Of a stretch of DNA of 64,000 nt, positions 26,777 through 35,838 are shown in pieces. The DNA is from Candidatus Bathyarchaeota archaeon (GTDB lineage: Archaea; Thermoproteota; Bathyarchaeia; 40CM-2-53-6), in assembly GCA_005888745.1 (NCBI GenBank), contig VBBS01000032.1:56116-120115 (forward strand), given 5' to 3'. Position 1 is the stretch's first letter. Each line of letters starts with the position of its first letter. A program made the translations under genes and the position numbers. The notes under the pieces were generated by a model. The model saw only the letters and a program-made list of their open reading frames with translations, was not told the DNA's origin and ran no database searches.

Positions 26777-29746
26777 CTATTCCAGATAGATTGCCGGTCT
26801 GTACGGCTCCGACATTCTAGCCCGATCCTTAGGATCGCTTATCCCGGTGTCTCCTTCCTTCCAGACATTGATCGGGCTTTTGAATTCGCGTTGATAGAAG
26901 TCTGCCGCATTAGCAAAGATAGTTTTCTCAGCAGTGATCCCATCTTGGAGACGTGACTGTCTCATCTCATCAGGCATTTGGTTTGCCTGCTTAAGCGCTT
27001 TGCTAGCATAGTCGGCTGCATTCTTTCCCAGCGATCGGAGCAGAGGATCTCCCATAATCTCCTTGATGAAATCCCCTTGTCTGTTCTTCTCGCCCGCAGC
27101 CTTCAGTGCTTTGAGATAGACTTGCCATTTCCAATCTGCTGCTGTGAAGTATGCGATGCGCTTAGGAGTCATGCCCGTAGCTTTCAGGATCTCACTAGTA
27201 TCGTCTAATAGTTGTCGAACGAGCGCTTCTGCTAGCTCTGCCTTGGGATCTCTCTCATTCTCGACTTCTTCAGGCCAATCGCTCTGGACGACGAACCCCT
27301 TGTTTCCGATACGGCTCCAGATCTCCTCCGCGGTGTGGGGCGCGAGTGGAGCCATCATTCTTGTTCTCGTCTCCAACACCCTTCGCAGGATCCGGTCGCG
27401 ATTGTCGGATCTCGGTTTCCTGGGGCCGAGTCTTCGCTTGTACCATGCAGCGTCGTTGTCGAGCTGGTAGAGAATGATGTTGATCGCCTCCCTAACCCTC
27501 AACCTGTCCAGCGCATTTGTCGCGGTCAGGACGGCGATGCTCAAACGGCTGATCATCCATCGATCGAGTATGGAGGTTTTCGATTTCCCAGCTGTCTTCT
27601 TCGCGCCCAGCCTTCTCGCCTGTCCAATAAGAATGGCCAGTCTTTGCTGAATCGATGCGGCGAGCCCTTCGCTGAAGTCTGTGTCCTGGCCCAGTTCAGC
27701 TGTTGCCAATACCCCAACCCGAACAGGATCAGCTCCGAACCTAGCGATTCCCTGGCGGAGAGGAATGATATTCTGGAGAGACTTTGACATCTTCGCACCC
27801 TCCATCAATACGAAGCCATTGGCCACGATTCCTTTCGGCCACTGTCTCTCAGGAAAGAGAGTCGAATGGTGAAATATGTAGAAAGATAGATGGTTTGAGA
27901 CCAGTTCTCTCGCCGAGTGACGCATGTCAACCGGATAGAAGTACTCGAACTCCGTCCGGATCGCACTCAGTATTCTTTTGGGAACTCCGGTCTCTTTTGC
28001 AACCCCGTCAATGGCTCCTTCTCCCAGAAGTGTGAAGTTAAAGAAAGCGTCAGGCAATTCTGATGTGTCCTTTTCGAACTTCTTGAAGACAACCCAGTCC
28101 TTGGCGAAGTACTTGGATAGGATGTAGTAGGCCATATAGACGACCGAATCCGACAGCGCCTCGATTGTCCAGCTTGGGTCCCATGGAAGCTTCGTTCCCA
28201 GACCCACTGTACGCGCGCAAGCTCTCTCCCTCAACCAGTCCAGTGTGTAGTTGAACTCGGCCCGAATCTCCTCCGGTAGAATGACCAGTTGGTCAAGGCA
28301 TTTGTGGGCTAGTTTTTTCCACTCGAGATCGCCGTAGTTGATGAACCACTGGTTCTCCAGAATATGGACTAGACATTTCGTTCCGCACCTGCAGACTACC
28401 GGCGCGTTTCTCAGTTCAAGCAAGGTCTCAATTTTTCCCTGTCTTGTCAGTTCTTGGACGATGGCCTCCCTCGCTTTCGCGACTGGCATTCCAGAGTAAC
28501 TGCCAGTGTTTTCTCTCATCACTCCGTCATGGAACTCTCTGGAGTACAGCTCCTGAGTCGCAGGTTCTAGACGAGGGTCGTTCTGGTCTTTGACTTCGAA
28601 CTTCTTGATCTGATCCTTGGCGGGAAAATCGGAGAAGCCTTCCAGCCTTATGATCGATATGGGATTGGTTGCTTGCAGAATCGGCCCTGCCTCCGCGGAC
28701 CCAGCGTACCTCTCCTTGAGGTCGATCAGGGCCTGATAGTCATACGGTGCGTGACCTGGAACGGACATGACAACACCAGTGCCATTATCTGGATCGACGA
28801 AGCTTCCAGGGAAGATCGGGAAATCGTTGCCTGTGACTGGGTTCCGGACAGTGTTCCAGAGCAACTCGCCTGCCGGGATCTCGCGTTCTACGACGACCTT
28901 GTGATTCTGGTGCTGAAGCTTCCCCACCGTTTCCCTGCTGATGACCCAGGACTCTTCGTTAACCGTAGCTCGAACATAGGTGGCTTTCGGGTTGACCCAG
29001 AGATTGGTCACCCCAAACACAGTCTCAGGCCTCAAAGTCGAAGTAGGATAGAACACCCCATCTTTCTCGAACTTGACCAAGTAGGAGTCCCCTATCTCGG
29101 GTTCCACATCTCCCTGGGTATCCACGACTCCCACTGGGCTCTTGTCATTGGGACACCACGCGACCGGATGTGTTCCTCTCGTGATCAGTCCTTTCTGGTT
29201 CAGGGTCCGAAAGTGCCATTCGATGTATCGGCTATAGAGAGGGTCGATGGTCGTGAACTCTCGGCGCCAGTCGATGGAGAGGCCAATCTCCACCATTCCC
29301 TTCTTGATATCGTCGCGGAAGTAGGAAGCCATCGACTTGGGATCTTTCAACTTCTCCTGCATTGACCGTGGAATTCCGTAGATCCTGGTGAAGGCCTCCA
29401 CGATCTCAGGGTCGCCTTCCCGGAGGCGTTTGGCCATGGCGAAGAGTGGAGAGCCCGTATAATGGAAGCCCATTGGAAAGAGAGTGTTGTAGCCTCTCAT
29501 CCGGTGATATCGGGCGTTAACGTCGGCGATAGTGTATGTTCTCGCGTGACCGATATGCTGGGGAGAGTTCGGGTAGGGATAGGCCGCCGTCACATAGTAC
29601 TTGGGTCTACGAGAGTCAGAGTCTGTCTCATGGATCTTGCGCCAGTCCCACTTTTTCTGCCACTTTCTTTCGAGCGCGCGCCAGTCAAGCTTGGCCGGCG
29701 TTACTGACTCCCTCCCCTGGGGTTGCCATATTGAGCTGCCTTGCAA
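26777..29746 (-). CDS. leuS: Leucyl-tRNA synthetase (archaeal type)
   Basis: 989 aa. It is a class I synthetase: HIGH as PQHIGHARTYTIADV, KMSKS as EGAKMSKSLQN, with the large CP1 editing domain inserted between them (TLRPETVFGVTNLWV). VSVPGHAPYDYQAL also fits the archaeal/eukaryotic branch. The C-terminal anticodon-binding and tail domains are present. The TTG start overlaps the end of the AlaRS frame by about 60 bases, so the pair is probably co-transcribed. Confidence 0.95.
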   Translation of the reverse strand: MQGSSIWQPQGRESVTPAKLDWRALERKWQKKWDWRKIHETDSDSRRPKYYVTAAYPYPNSPQHIGHARTYTIADVNARYHRMRGYNTLFPMGFHYTGSPLFAMAKRLREGDPEIVEAFTRIYGIPRSMQEKLKDPKSMASYFRDDIKKGMVEIGLSIDWRREFTTIDPLYSRYIEWHFRTLNQKGLITRGTHPVAWCPNDKSPVGVVDTQGDVEPEIGDSYLVKFEKDGVFYPTSTLRPETVFGVTNLWVNPKATYVRATVNEESWVISRETVGKLQHQNHKVVVEREIPAGELLWNTVRNPVTGNDFPIFPGSFVDPDNGTGVVMSVPGHAPYDYQALIDLKERYAGSAEAGPILQATNPISIIRLEGFSDFPAKDQIKKFEVKDQNDPRLEPATQELYSREFHDGVMRENTGSYSGMPVAKAREAIVQELTRQGKIETLLELRNAPVVCRCGTKCLVHILENQWFINYGDLEWKKLAHKCLDQLVILPEEIRAEFNYTLDWLRERACARTVGLGTKLPWDPSWTIEALSDSVVYMAYYILSKYFAKDWVVFKKFEKDTSELPDAFFNFTLLGEGAIDGVAKETGVPKRILSAIRTEFEYFYPVDMRHSARELVSNHLSFYIFHHSTLFPERQWPKGIVANGFVLMEGAKMSKSLQNIIPLRQGIARFGADPVRVGVLATAELGQDTDFSEGLAASIQQRLAILIGQARRLGAKKTAGKSKTSILDRWMISRLSIAVLTATNALDRLRVREAINIILYQLDNDAAWYKRRLGPRKPRSDNRDRILRRVLETRTRMMAPLAPHTAEEIWSRIGNKGFVVQSDWPEEVENERDPKAELAEALVRQLLDDTSEILKATGMTPKRIAYFTAADWKWQVYLKALKAAGEKNRQGDFIKEIMGDPLLRSLGKNAADYASKALKQANQMPDEMRQSRLQDGITAEKTIFANAADFYQREFKSPINVWKEGDTGISDPKDRARMSEPYRPAIYLE

Positions 29747-30350
29747 TGGTTTGTGACGCGATCTTCAACGCCTCGTCCACTTTGTCTTTGGAGGATCCGC
29801 CGCCTGTCGCGAAGAATGGTCTGCCCGCTCCGCCACCACCCAAGACTTTAGACGCTTCTGAGACGATTTGGCCCGCGTTAACACCCGCCTTGACGGCCTC
29901 GTCGCCTGCCGCGGCTACCACCTGAACCCGCTCCGATACCTCGAATACTACCACGATCATATTAGGGTCGGATTCCTTGAGCCGATTGGCAACCTCGACC
30001 GCGTCGATTCCTCTCCTCTTCACCGTCTTTGCGAGTACGAGTCTAACTGTTCCGAAACTGATTGCTTTCTTCTCCAATTGTTTGACGTGTGTTTCCATGG
30101 CCTTCGCGTGAACCTTTTCAAGTTCTCTCTCTAGAGAATCTCTCTCTACGATTATTGCCCTGATGGACTCCAGAAGCTTGTCAGGCGTCGTTTTCAGGAG
30201 TTCGCTCGACTTTGCGAGTTCTTCGCTCTGCTGGTTGATCCGTTTCAGCGCGGGCTCCCCCGCGAAGAAGATAATTCGCTCGACGCCGTCCTGCAACTTG
30301 CTAACCTTCTCGATCTTAAAGACTCCTCCGCAAGCTTCCGCGTCCCAGCC
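29685..30350 (-). CDS. alaS: Alanyl-tRNA synthetase, C-terminal part after an in-frame TAG
   Basis: 222 codons in the same frame as the N-terminal part, directly after TAG 30351-30353. It reads GWDAEACGGVFKIEKVSKLQDGVERI and then the DHHA1 domain, ending AGRPFFATGGGSSKDKVDEAL. In AlaRS the sequence after ACGG should be TH followed by a TGEIG-like stretch; about ten residues including the zinc-ligand His are missing. The ORF track begins at an internal TTG (30296). It may be a separate subunit, a read-through product or a dead end. Confidence 0.75.
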   Translation of the reverse strand, partial: GWDAEACGGVFKIEKVSKLQDGVERIIFFAGEPALKRINQQSEELAKSSELLKTTPDKLLESIRAIIVERDSLERELEKVHAKAMETHVKQLEKKAISFGTVRLVLAKTVKRRGIDAVEVANRLKESDPNMIVVVFEVSERVQVVAAAGDEAVKAGVNAGQIVSEASKVLGGGGAGRPFFATGGGSSKDKVDEALKIASQTIARQLNMATPGEGVSNAGQA

Positions 30351-32447
30351 CTAGATTCTTACTACTCGGATCTTCGAGCCTGGGACCGCTCCGCCTTGGT
30401 AGAGCCTGTAACCGTACTTTGCCTCCGCCTTCTCACGAGCCATCCACGTAACTTGTACTGGGAGGTCGTGCAGAATGACTTGGTTGACCAGCCGCTCGAT
30501 TCTTTCCTTCTCTTTCGCACTGATCTCCCGGTAGTGCGTTATGTCTAGCCTGCTCGACTCCACTTCCTTTTGCGCACCCGCTTGCCAGACGTGCTCGCCT
30601 AGCACTCTCCGCGCCGCCCCTATCAGAGCGTGAGTGCCAGTATGGTGACGCATCAGGTTCACACGGCGCTGCCAGTCAATCTCTCCCTCAACCAGATCGA
30701 TTTCTTGATCGATGGGTTGGTCAAGAAAGTGAACGATGATATTTCCGAACTTTTGGACGTTTGTAACTTTCAGTTTCCTATCGTCGGACCGTAATTCACC
30801 GTGATCGGCGGGTTGGCCACCTCCCTCCGGATAGAAACATGTCTGGTCCAGCACGACAGCATTTTCGGCAACCTTCGCCACTATCTTCGCTTGGAAGCGG
30901 GTCTGATAGGCATCCTCATAGTATGACGCTCGGGTTGGTGGAAGATCCTTTAGCTTCGCTTCCCATTCAGGTTCGGAGGAGGATGCCTCAAGACTAGTAG
31001 TCGGCTTTGAATGTCGTTCCGCGACTAACGTCAAAAAGTTCTCGGGAACGTCGACCTCTACTCCGACCTTTTCCGCGCTCTCCTTTACGATCTCGGGCGC
31101 CAGACCTTGAGAATCGTAGAGCAGTACGAGCTGGTCTGTAGGAATCTTCCGAATGCCTTGACTCGAGAGCTCCTTTGAAAGTCTAAGCACCGCCTCGGAC
31201 CCCTTACTTATTGTCTCCTCGTACTTCTCAACTTCAATCCGCAGACCCTCCAGTATCTCTCCTCTCATCTCTCGGAGGAGGTGAAACTCTCCACCCCACA
31301 ATTTGATTTGCCCCTCGATTATGCCTGGAAGTTCCGGGAGGATTCCTAGTTGTCGTGCCAACCTTGCGGCTCGGCGAATGATGAGCCGGGTCAGGTAGCC
31401 TTCGCCCACGTTGGACGGAACGACGCCTTCAGCTAGCAGGAAGGAGATCGATTTTGTGTGATCCGTGATTGCAAATGCGGCCTCCAGCGTCTGAACTACC
31501 GAACGAAAGGCCTCCTTGTCGCGGCCAGTCTCGAGTGCTGTCGCTTCGACATAGGCATCTCTAGAAGATCGACTGGAGGCTCCATAGATTCCTGCCGCCC
31601 TCGTAAGATATGACAAACTGCTCTCGTCAAGGTCGACTTTCGCTAAGCCCAAAACCTGCGTGAGCAAGGGGCCATACACAGCATGGAATCCACTCGGGGA
31701 GCCTTGTGACAGCCAAGCCCATCTTTCCATCCCATAACCAGTGTCCACGGTCCTGATGGGCAGGCCTATGAGTTCATCTCCCTGAACCTTGTACTGCATG
31801 AAGACGAGCGTCGATATTTCTAGCCCTGAGACAATTCCTTCAAGGTCTGGACCCGCATTTCCTCCCCCTGACCAAAAGTGCTCTTTGTAAGTGATGGACT
31901 CAGAGGGGACACCCATCACGTCGGACAAGAGTTTGTGGTGATAACGGACTGTATCGTCTTTCCAATAGATTTCCTTATTCGGATAATTGAACGCGTGGGC
32001 TCCACCCATTTCAAATATGGACATGTGTCGGCCCGCCGCGCCAACCTGTTCAATGTCAGTGAAACGGATACAAGGCTGACTGATGACCAACGGGTTTGCA
32101 GGCGGCGGCATCGTCCCTTCGGTCACGTACGGTTGGAAATCATAGATCGATGCCCCTACGAGGTAGACATCGTTACGCCAACGCGCCACAATCGGGTAAG
32201 GCTTGACCCTGCTGTGTCCCCGCTCTGCGAAATAATCCATGAACTGAATCCTCATCTCCGCCAGAGTGTACCGTCGTTTTGTAGGAGGGTTTCCGATGAA
32301 CGAATACGGTGAACAAGGAACCTCGCCACAAGTCGCCTGACTAGGTGCCGCCCAGTAGTTGCTTCCGCATGATGGACATTTTTTACGAACGAACCCGATT
32401 TCCCTGAAGTACGGGAGGGCGAATTCGTCTTGGTTTATCTCTGGCAT
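30351..32447 (-). CDS. alaS: Alanyl-tRNA synthetase, N-terminal part up to an in-frame TAG
   Basis: 698 aa. The archaeal N-terminal zinc extension (KKCPSCGSNY...TCGEVPC), the class II catalytic core (QPCIRFTDIEQVG, EMGGAHAFNY, GNAGPDLEG, DTGYGMERW), and the start of the editing domain with HxxxH in HHTGTHALIG are all intact. It stops at TAG after YRLYQGGAVPGSKIRVVRI, in the middle of the editing domain, where the frame continues directly into the C-terminal part. N plus C gives about 920 aa, the normal archaeal length. The in-frame TAG and the damaged zinc motif are described in the findings. Confidence 0.85.
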   Translation of the reverse strand: MPEINQDEFALPYFREIGFVRKKCPSCGSNYWAAPSQATCGEVPCSPYSFIGNPPTKRRYTLAEMRIQFMDYFAERGHSRVKPYPIVARWRNDVYLVGASIYDFQPYVTEGTMPPPANPLVISQPCIRFTDIEQVGAAGRHMSIFEMGGAHAFNYPNKEIYWKDDTVRYHHKLLSDVMGVPSESITYKEHFWSGGGNAGPDLEGIVSGLEISTLVFMQYKVQGDELIGLPIRTVDTGYGMERWAWLSQGSPSGFHAVYGPLLTQVLGLAKVDLDESSLSYLTRAAGIYGASSRSSRDAYVEATALETGRDKEAFRSVVQTLEAAFAITDHTKSISFLLAEGVVPSNVGEGYLTRLIIRRAARLARQLGILPELPGIIEGQIKLWGGEFHLLREMRGEILEGLRIEVEKYEETISKGSEAVLRLSKELSSQGIRKIPTDQLVLLYDSQGLAPEIVKESAEKVGVEVDVPENFLTLVAERHSKPTTSLEASSSEPEWEAKLKDLPPTRASYYEDAYQTRFQAKIVAKVAENAVVLDQTCFYPEGGGQPADHGELRSDDRKLKVTNVQKFGNIIVHFLDQPIDQEIDLVEGEIDWQRRVNLMRHHTGTHALIGAARRVLGEHVWQAGAQKEVESSRLDITHYREISAKEKERIERLVNQVILHDLPVQVTWMAREKAEAKYGYRLYQGGAVPGSKIRVVRI

Positions 32448-32571
32448 CTATCGTAGCCCTCCAAGATTGCTTCGGAAATATAGAGGATTGGCCTGGAAAA
32501 TTGCTCTAGAGGGTTGTCGACTCGAGGAGAAAACTGTGCGGAGCTATACCGCGAACCTCCTTGGCCACTCT

Positions 32572-32874
32572 CTACCCGAACAGTGCCCCGAGTCCCGCTA
32601 GGGCTTCCTCTTCCTTCTTCTTCTCTTCTTCGGCCGGTTTCTTGTCTTCCTTCTTTGCCTCAGTGGGTGCTACGGGCGCTGCGACTGGAGCTGCCATAGC
32701 GCTGGCCGACTTTAGAGCTTCGTCAATGTTGACTTCGGAGAGCGCAGCGACTAGAGCTTTGACTTGGGCCTCTTCAGGTTGACCTCCCGCTGCGACTACG
32801 ACTTTTTTCACATTTTCTTCTGTTACAGGCTGCGCTGATGAGTGCAGCAGGAGTGCAGCGTAAACATACTTCAC
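32572..32874 (-). CDS. Ribosomal protein L12 (P1/P2-type stalk protein)
   Basis: 100 aa. It has the N-terminal dimerisation helices ([25 protein letters not shown]), an Ala/Pro hinge, a Lys/Glu-rich stretch, and the conserved tail AGLGALFG that binds translation factors. It forms the multi-copy stalk bound to L10. It is the last gene of the SecE-NusG-L11-L1-L10-L12 operon. Confidence 0.95.
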   Translation of the reverse strand: MKYVYAALLLHSSAQPVTEENVKKVVVAAGGQPEEAQVKALVAALSEVNIDEALKSASAMAAPVAAPVAPTEAKKEDKKPAEEEKKKEEEALAGLGALFG

Positions 32875-32934
32875 TGAACCTTTTCCTCTTTTCTCAGGAT
32901 TGATCGGATTTCAGTCGAAAGTTAATTCTTACAC

Positions 32935-33810
32935 TTAAGGGTTTCCGGGTGTCGCGCTAGAAATCTTCTGGTTCAGCACGTTTGCATTCATCACGGCGCG
33001 TCTGAGGACCGGCTCGATGGTGCCGCTCTCAAGGAAGCCTGCTTCGACAGCGACGGCTAGTGCTTCTCTCATTCCCTTCCCTAGAATTCTTGGGGCGTTC
33101 TCAGGAGTCACGTATCCAGCATCGATTGAGAGGCTGAACGCATTACTCACTGCTTGGAATACGTCTTTTCGATAGGCACTGATGTCGAGAACTAGATCCT
33201 CGGATCGGAGTATGGTTCCGTTATCGTATGCGGTAGAAAGTGTGAGCCCGGCCTCCATTGGTTTGAGTCCAAGTTTGGAGAGTACTGAGGCCATTTTTGG
33301 CGTGATGAGGTCTCCTCTTCTAGCGACCACTGAGTCTTTTGCAACCCAGATGCTTCCCCCCTCGATTCTTGTCTGGACCTTGATCTCTCCGAATTCGCTG
33401 ATCACAGGGCCAGGAGGTAGTCCGGTGTTTCCGGCGGGAACCATGATCTCGCCAGTTGCAATGTCTCCAGCTTTCGCAGGTACTCGGACTTTGCTTTTTT
33501 CGAGCAGTATTATCAGAGAGTAAGGATTGACAACCGTGAACAATAGGATGTTCGACCCTTGAAGGTCCTTGACGAACTGCCCGAGTCTCCCGCGGCTGGA
33601 CTCTGACAGCTCCACTGATTTTCTCAACAAATTGTTCTTGGTGACTACCATCGCTACTCTGTCCCGTAGACGCTTACGCAGTTCGTGGATCTGCGATGAG
33701 CGAACTTTGGTCAGGTCAGCGGCCGCTACGACGGGATACTTTTCCAGTAGAACCTGCAACTGGGCTATCGCCTCTTTCTTCCAGGCCGCTACCTTCCGGG
33801 TTGTCGACAT
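32935..33810 (-). CDS. Ribosomal protein L10 (P0-type)
   Basis: 291 aa. The rRNA-binding domain comes first (AAADLTKVRSSQIHELRKRLRD, VVTKNNLLRKSV), then the archaeal insertion (PAGNTGLPPGPVISEFGEI), then helices that carry L12 dimers. The acidic P-type tail found in some archaeal P0 proteins is absent; it ends NQKISSATPGNP. It anchors the stalk. It lies 4 bases after L1. Confidence 0.93.
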   Translation of the reverse strand: MSTTRKVAAWKKEAIAQLQVLLEKYPVVAAADLTKVRSSQIHELRKRLRDRVAMVVTKNNLLRKSVELSESSRGRLGQFVKDLQGSNILLFTVVNPYSLIILLEKSKVRVPAKAGDIATGEIMVPAGNTGLPPGPVISEFGEIKVQTRIEGGSIWVAKDSVVARRGDLITPKMASVLSKLGLKPMEAGLTLSTAYDNGTILRSEDLVLDISAYRKDVFQAVSNAFSLSIDAGYVTPENAPRILGKGMREALAVAVEAGFLESGTIEPVLRRAVMNANVLNQKISSATPGNP

Positions 33811-33814
33811 TGTC

Positions 33815-34477
33815 TTACGCCGCCGTGGTGAGGGGTATCTTTACCAGTGGTCCCATTGAAGCTTTGATCGAGACCGCTTTGATGTTCTTGGGACCCTTCT
33901 CCAGCTTTGCCTCCAATCGCGAGATTATCGTTTGGATGTTTTGCACTAGGACATCATCGGGCATGTCCTCGGTTCCAACCTTCGCCTGGATTACAGGTTG
34001 ATCCTTCATTTTTAGCCGGACGTTACGGCGCTGGCGCTTGATGATATCGTCGATTGGTGCGGTGGGGGGAATAGGTGTTGGCATTTTGCCTCTCGGTCCG
34101 AGAATCTGTCCGAGAGTCTTTCCGACTTGCGGCATCAGAGGGGCTTCTGCAACGAAAAAGTCGTAGCTCTGAGCTATCTTCCTCGCCTGCTTTTTCTCCC
34201 GTCCTAGCTTGTCTAAATCCTCCCTGCCAATAACAATGTCCGCACCGGCATTTTTTGCTCTAACAGCCAGATCGCCCCCCGCTATCACTGCTACTTTCGA
34301 ATCCTTGTCTGCAGCCGTGGGAAGCTCGAGGTTCTCGTTAATTCTCCCCTCAGGCTTTTTCAGATCTATTTCGCGAAGCTTGACGGACAGCTCAATGGCC
34401 TGTGTGAACTTTCTCTTCGGTGTCTTGCTCCTGACGTCGCTCAGTGCTTTTGTAATCGAATCCTTGGACAAGGGCAT
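33815..34477 (-). CDS. Ribosomal protein L1
   Basis: 220 aa, the two-domain L1 fold: FTQAIELSVKLREIDLKKPEGRINENLELP at the start and GPRGKMPTPIPP in the mobile domain. It forms the L1 stalk near the E site and in archaea can repress its own operon by binding the mRNA. It lies 12 bases after L11. Confidence 0.95.
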   Translation of the reverse strand: MPLSKDSITKALSDVRSKTPKRKFTQAIELSVKLREIDLKKPEGRINENLELPTAADKDSKVAVIAGGDLAVRAKNAGADIVIGREDLDKLGREKKQARKIAQSYDFFVAEAPLMPQVGKTLGQILGPRGKMPTPIPPTAPIDDIIKRQRRNVRLKMKDQPVIQAKVGTEDMPDDVLVQNIQTIISRLEAKLEKGPKNIKAVSIKASMGPLVKIPLTTAA

Positions 34478-34489
34478 CTTAGCGTTCTC

Positions 34490-34981
34490 CTACTCTAACT
34501 CCTTTATGGCAGCGTCATACTGACCCGCGTCTAAGCTCTTGATGAACTCTTTTGGCTCCTTAGCGTCCACCGTCACGCCCATGCTCACGCACGCGCCAGC
34601 GACCTCCTTGACAGCCGACTTTAGGGTTCGCGCGTAGCTGTCGGTCCGTTTCATCTGGGCAATCTTCACGATTTGCTCAGGAGATAAGTTGCCGACCTTG
34701 GTGGCTTTGGGTGTTGCCGATCCCTTCTCAACCCCCAACTCCTTCACTATCAAGGCAGAGGTAGTCGGCGTGCCGATTTCAACTTCGAAACTCTTGTCTT
34801 CCACGTTCACAAGGATCTTTACCGGGACTTTCATTCCCGCGTAAGCTTTGGTGAGCTCGTTGATCCTGTTCACGATCTGTAGAATGTTTACTCCCAAGGG
34901 TCCAAGTTGAGGACCGAGCGGAACACCCGCCGTGGCTTTACCGCCGTCTATTATCGCGTCAACTGTTTTCTTGTCGGCCAG
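34490..34981 (-). CDS. Ribosomal protein L11, CTG start
   Basis: 163 aa when read from CTG 34981 (xADKKTVDAIIDGGKATAG). The track begins 28 codons late, at a TTG, and loses the N-terminal domain with GVPLGPQLGPLG, which is essential to L11. Upstream in frame there is a TGA, and between it and GCC GAC AAG only GTA and CTG could start; CTG gives exactly the family N-terminus. GAGG motifs lie a few bases upstream. It binds the GTPase-centre rRNA. It overlaps the NusG end by 23 bases. Confidence 0.93.
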   Translation of the reverse strand: MADKKTVDAIIDGGKATAGVPLGPQLGPLGVNILQIVNRINELTKAYAGMKVPVKILVNVEDKSFEVEIGTPTTSALIVKELGVEKGSATPKATKVGNLSPEQIVKIAQMKRTDSYARTLKSAVKEVAGACVSMGVTVDAKEPKEFIKSLDAGQYDAAIKELE

Positions 34982-35456
34982 CTTCCTCAGCCTCTCCTCT
35001 ACTCACGAGCTTCACATAGTCCGCGTGCACGGTTATGGGGAGTGTTGCAAAACCCTCTTCCAGGAGCTCTATGACGACTTCCTGCTTGACCTTGTCGACG
35101 TGCGTGATCTTCGCTTTCAGACCTCTGAAGGGTCCACCAACAACCTCAACGAGGTTGCCGACGCTTAGCTCTTCAATAACAGGTTTGGTTACAATGAACC
35201 GTTCGATCGCAGCTAGAGAGACGACTCCTTTTGTTCTGGTTCGTGCACGTCTCGTCCCAGCGATCGCCTCGTCAACAAAGTGTGGTCCCATTGCCTCGAC
35301 GAAGATGTAGCCCTTGATCACTTCAGGTGCGAGTATTGCGACGATCGGTAGTTTCTTGGGCTGGATCCTGCTGGCCATGAGGTCCACCACTGTTCTCTCC
35401 TGTCCGCTGGTCGTGCGGACTGCGTATATCGAAGTCTTCTGAGTCTGGGTGGCCAC
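34959..35456 (-). CDS. Transcription elongation factor Spt5 (NusG-type)
   Basis: 165 aa. It has an N-terminal NGN domain (IYAVRTTSGQERTVVDLM, GYIFVEAM) and a C-terminal KOW domain (LSVGNLVEVVGGPFRGLKAKI). With Spt4 it binds the RNA polymerase clamp and raises processivity. A 20-residue charged tail ends the protein inside the L11 start region. It lies between SecE and L11, the usual archaeal order. Confidence 0.95.
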   Translation of the reverse strand: MATQTQKTSIYAVRTTSGQERTVVDLMASRIQPKKLPIVAILAPEVIKGYIFVEAMGPHFVDEAIAGTRRARTRTKGVVSLAAIERFIVTKPVIEELSVGNLVEVVGGPFRGLKAKITHVDKVKQEVVIELLEEGFATLPITVHADYVKLVSRGEAEEAGRQENS

Positions 35457-35468
35457 GATCTTGACCTT

Positions 35469-35672
35469 CTATCGTCCTGCGGCAGCTTGGCTAGCCGGCA
35501 ACTGGTATAGTCCGACCACCCAGAAGAGGATTCTGAGCACGAACCCTATGCCCCCGACTATAGCTACACCTATCAGGATGATCTTGATGTTGAGTTTCGT
35601 TTCTTGCCAGTCTGGCTTTTGAGCTACGTGAAACAGACGTCTCGCAGATTGAAGGAAGGTCCCAATGCCCAT
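35469..35672 (-). CDS. secE: Preprotein translocase subunit SecE/Sec61 gamma
   Basis: 67 aa. An amphipathic helix (FLQSARRLFHVAQKPDW) precedes one membrane segment (IKIILIGVAIVGGIGFVLRILFWVV), the SecE/Sec61-gamma layout. It clamps SecY in the membrane. It is the first gene of the operon with NusG and the L11-L12 genes. Confidence 0.9.
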   Translation of the reverse strand: MGIGTFLQSARRLFHVAQKPDWQETKLNIKIILIGVAIVGGIGFVLRILFWVVGLYQLPASQAAAGR

Positions 35673-35719
35673 GACAAGCCCTCGATTATGAACCAGAGTT
35701 CGATGGAACCGGCCTTCCC

Positions 35720-35728
35720 TATTTTAAC
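35720..35728 (-). promoter_or_regulatory. TATA-like box for the secE-nusG-ribosomal operon
   Basis: On the minus strand GGTTAAAATAGG lies about 50 bases before the secE start. It is the best A/T-rich box in the gap between argF and secE. Confidence 0.4.
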
Positions 35729-35838
35729 CATACTAGCCCGTTGTGTTCTTGAATATTTCAGCTGCAACGTTGACTGGAGCTGTTCTCAGGATGCCGTGAG
35801 GTAGAAGGAGTCCAGAAGGAGATCCCACTCTACGTTTC

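Noticed and set aside
28673-29365. 230-aa plus-strand ORF opposite LeuRS
   Set aside because: It is the antisense shadow of the CP1 region of a clear LeuRS; its composition shows no domain of its own.
30351-30353. TAG in AlaRS as evidence that TAG codes pyrrolysine throughout
   Set aside because: purE, purC and several other genes in the window end in TAG in normal positions, and no pyl genes are present here. Local read-through remains possible, but general recoding does not fit.
31878-32312. 144-aa plus-strand ORF opposite AlaRS
   Set aside because: Antisense shadow of the AlaRS catalytic core.
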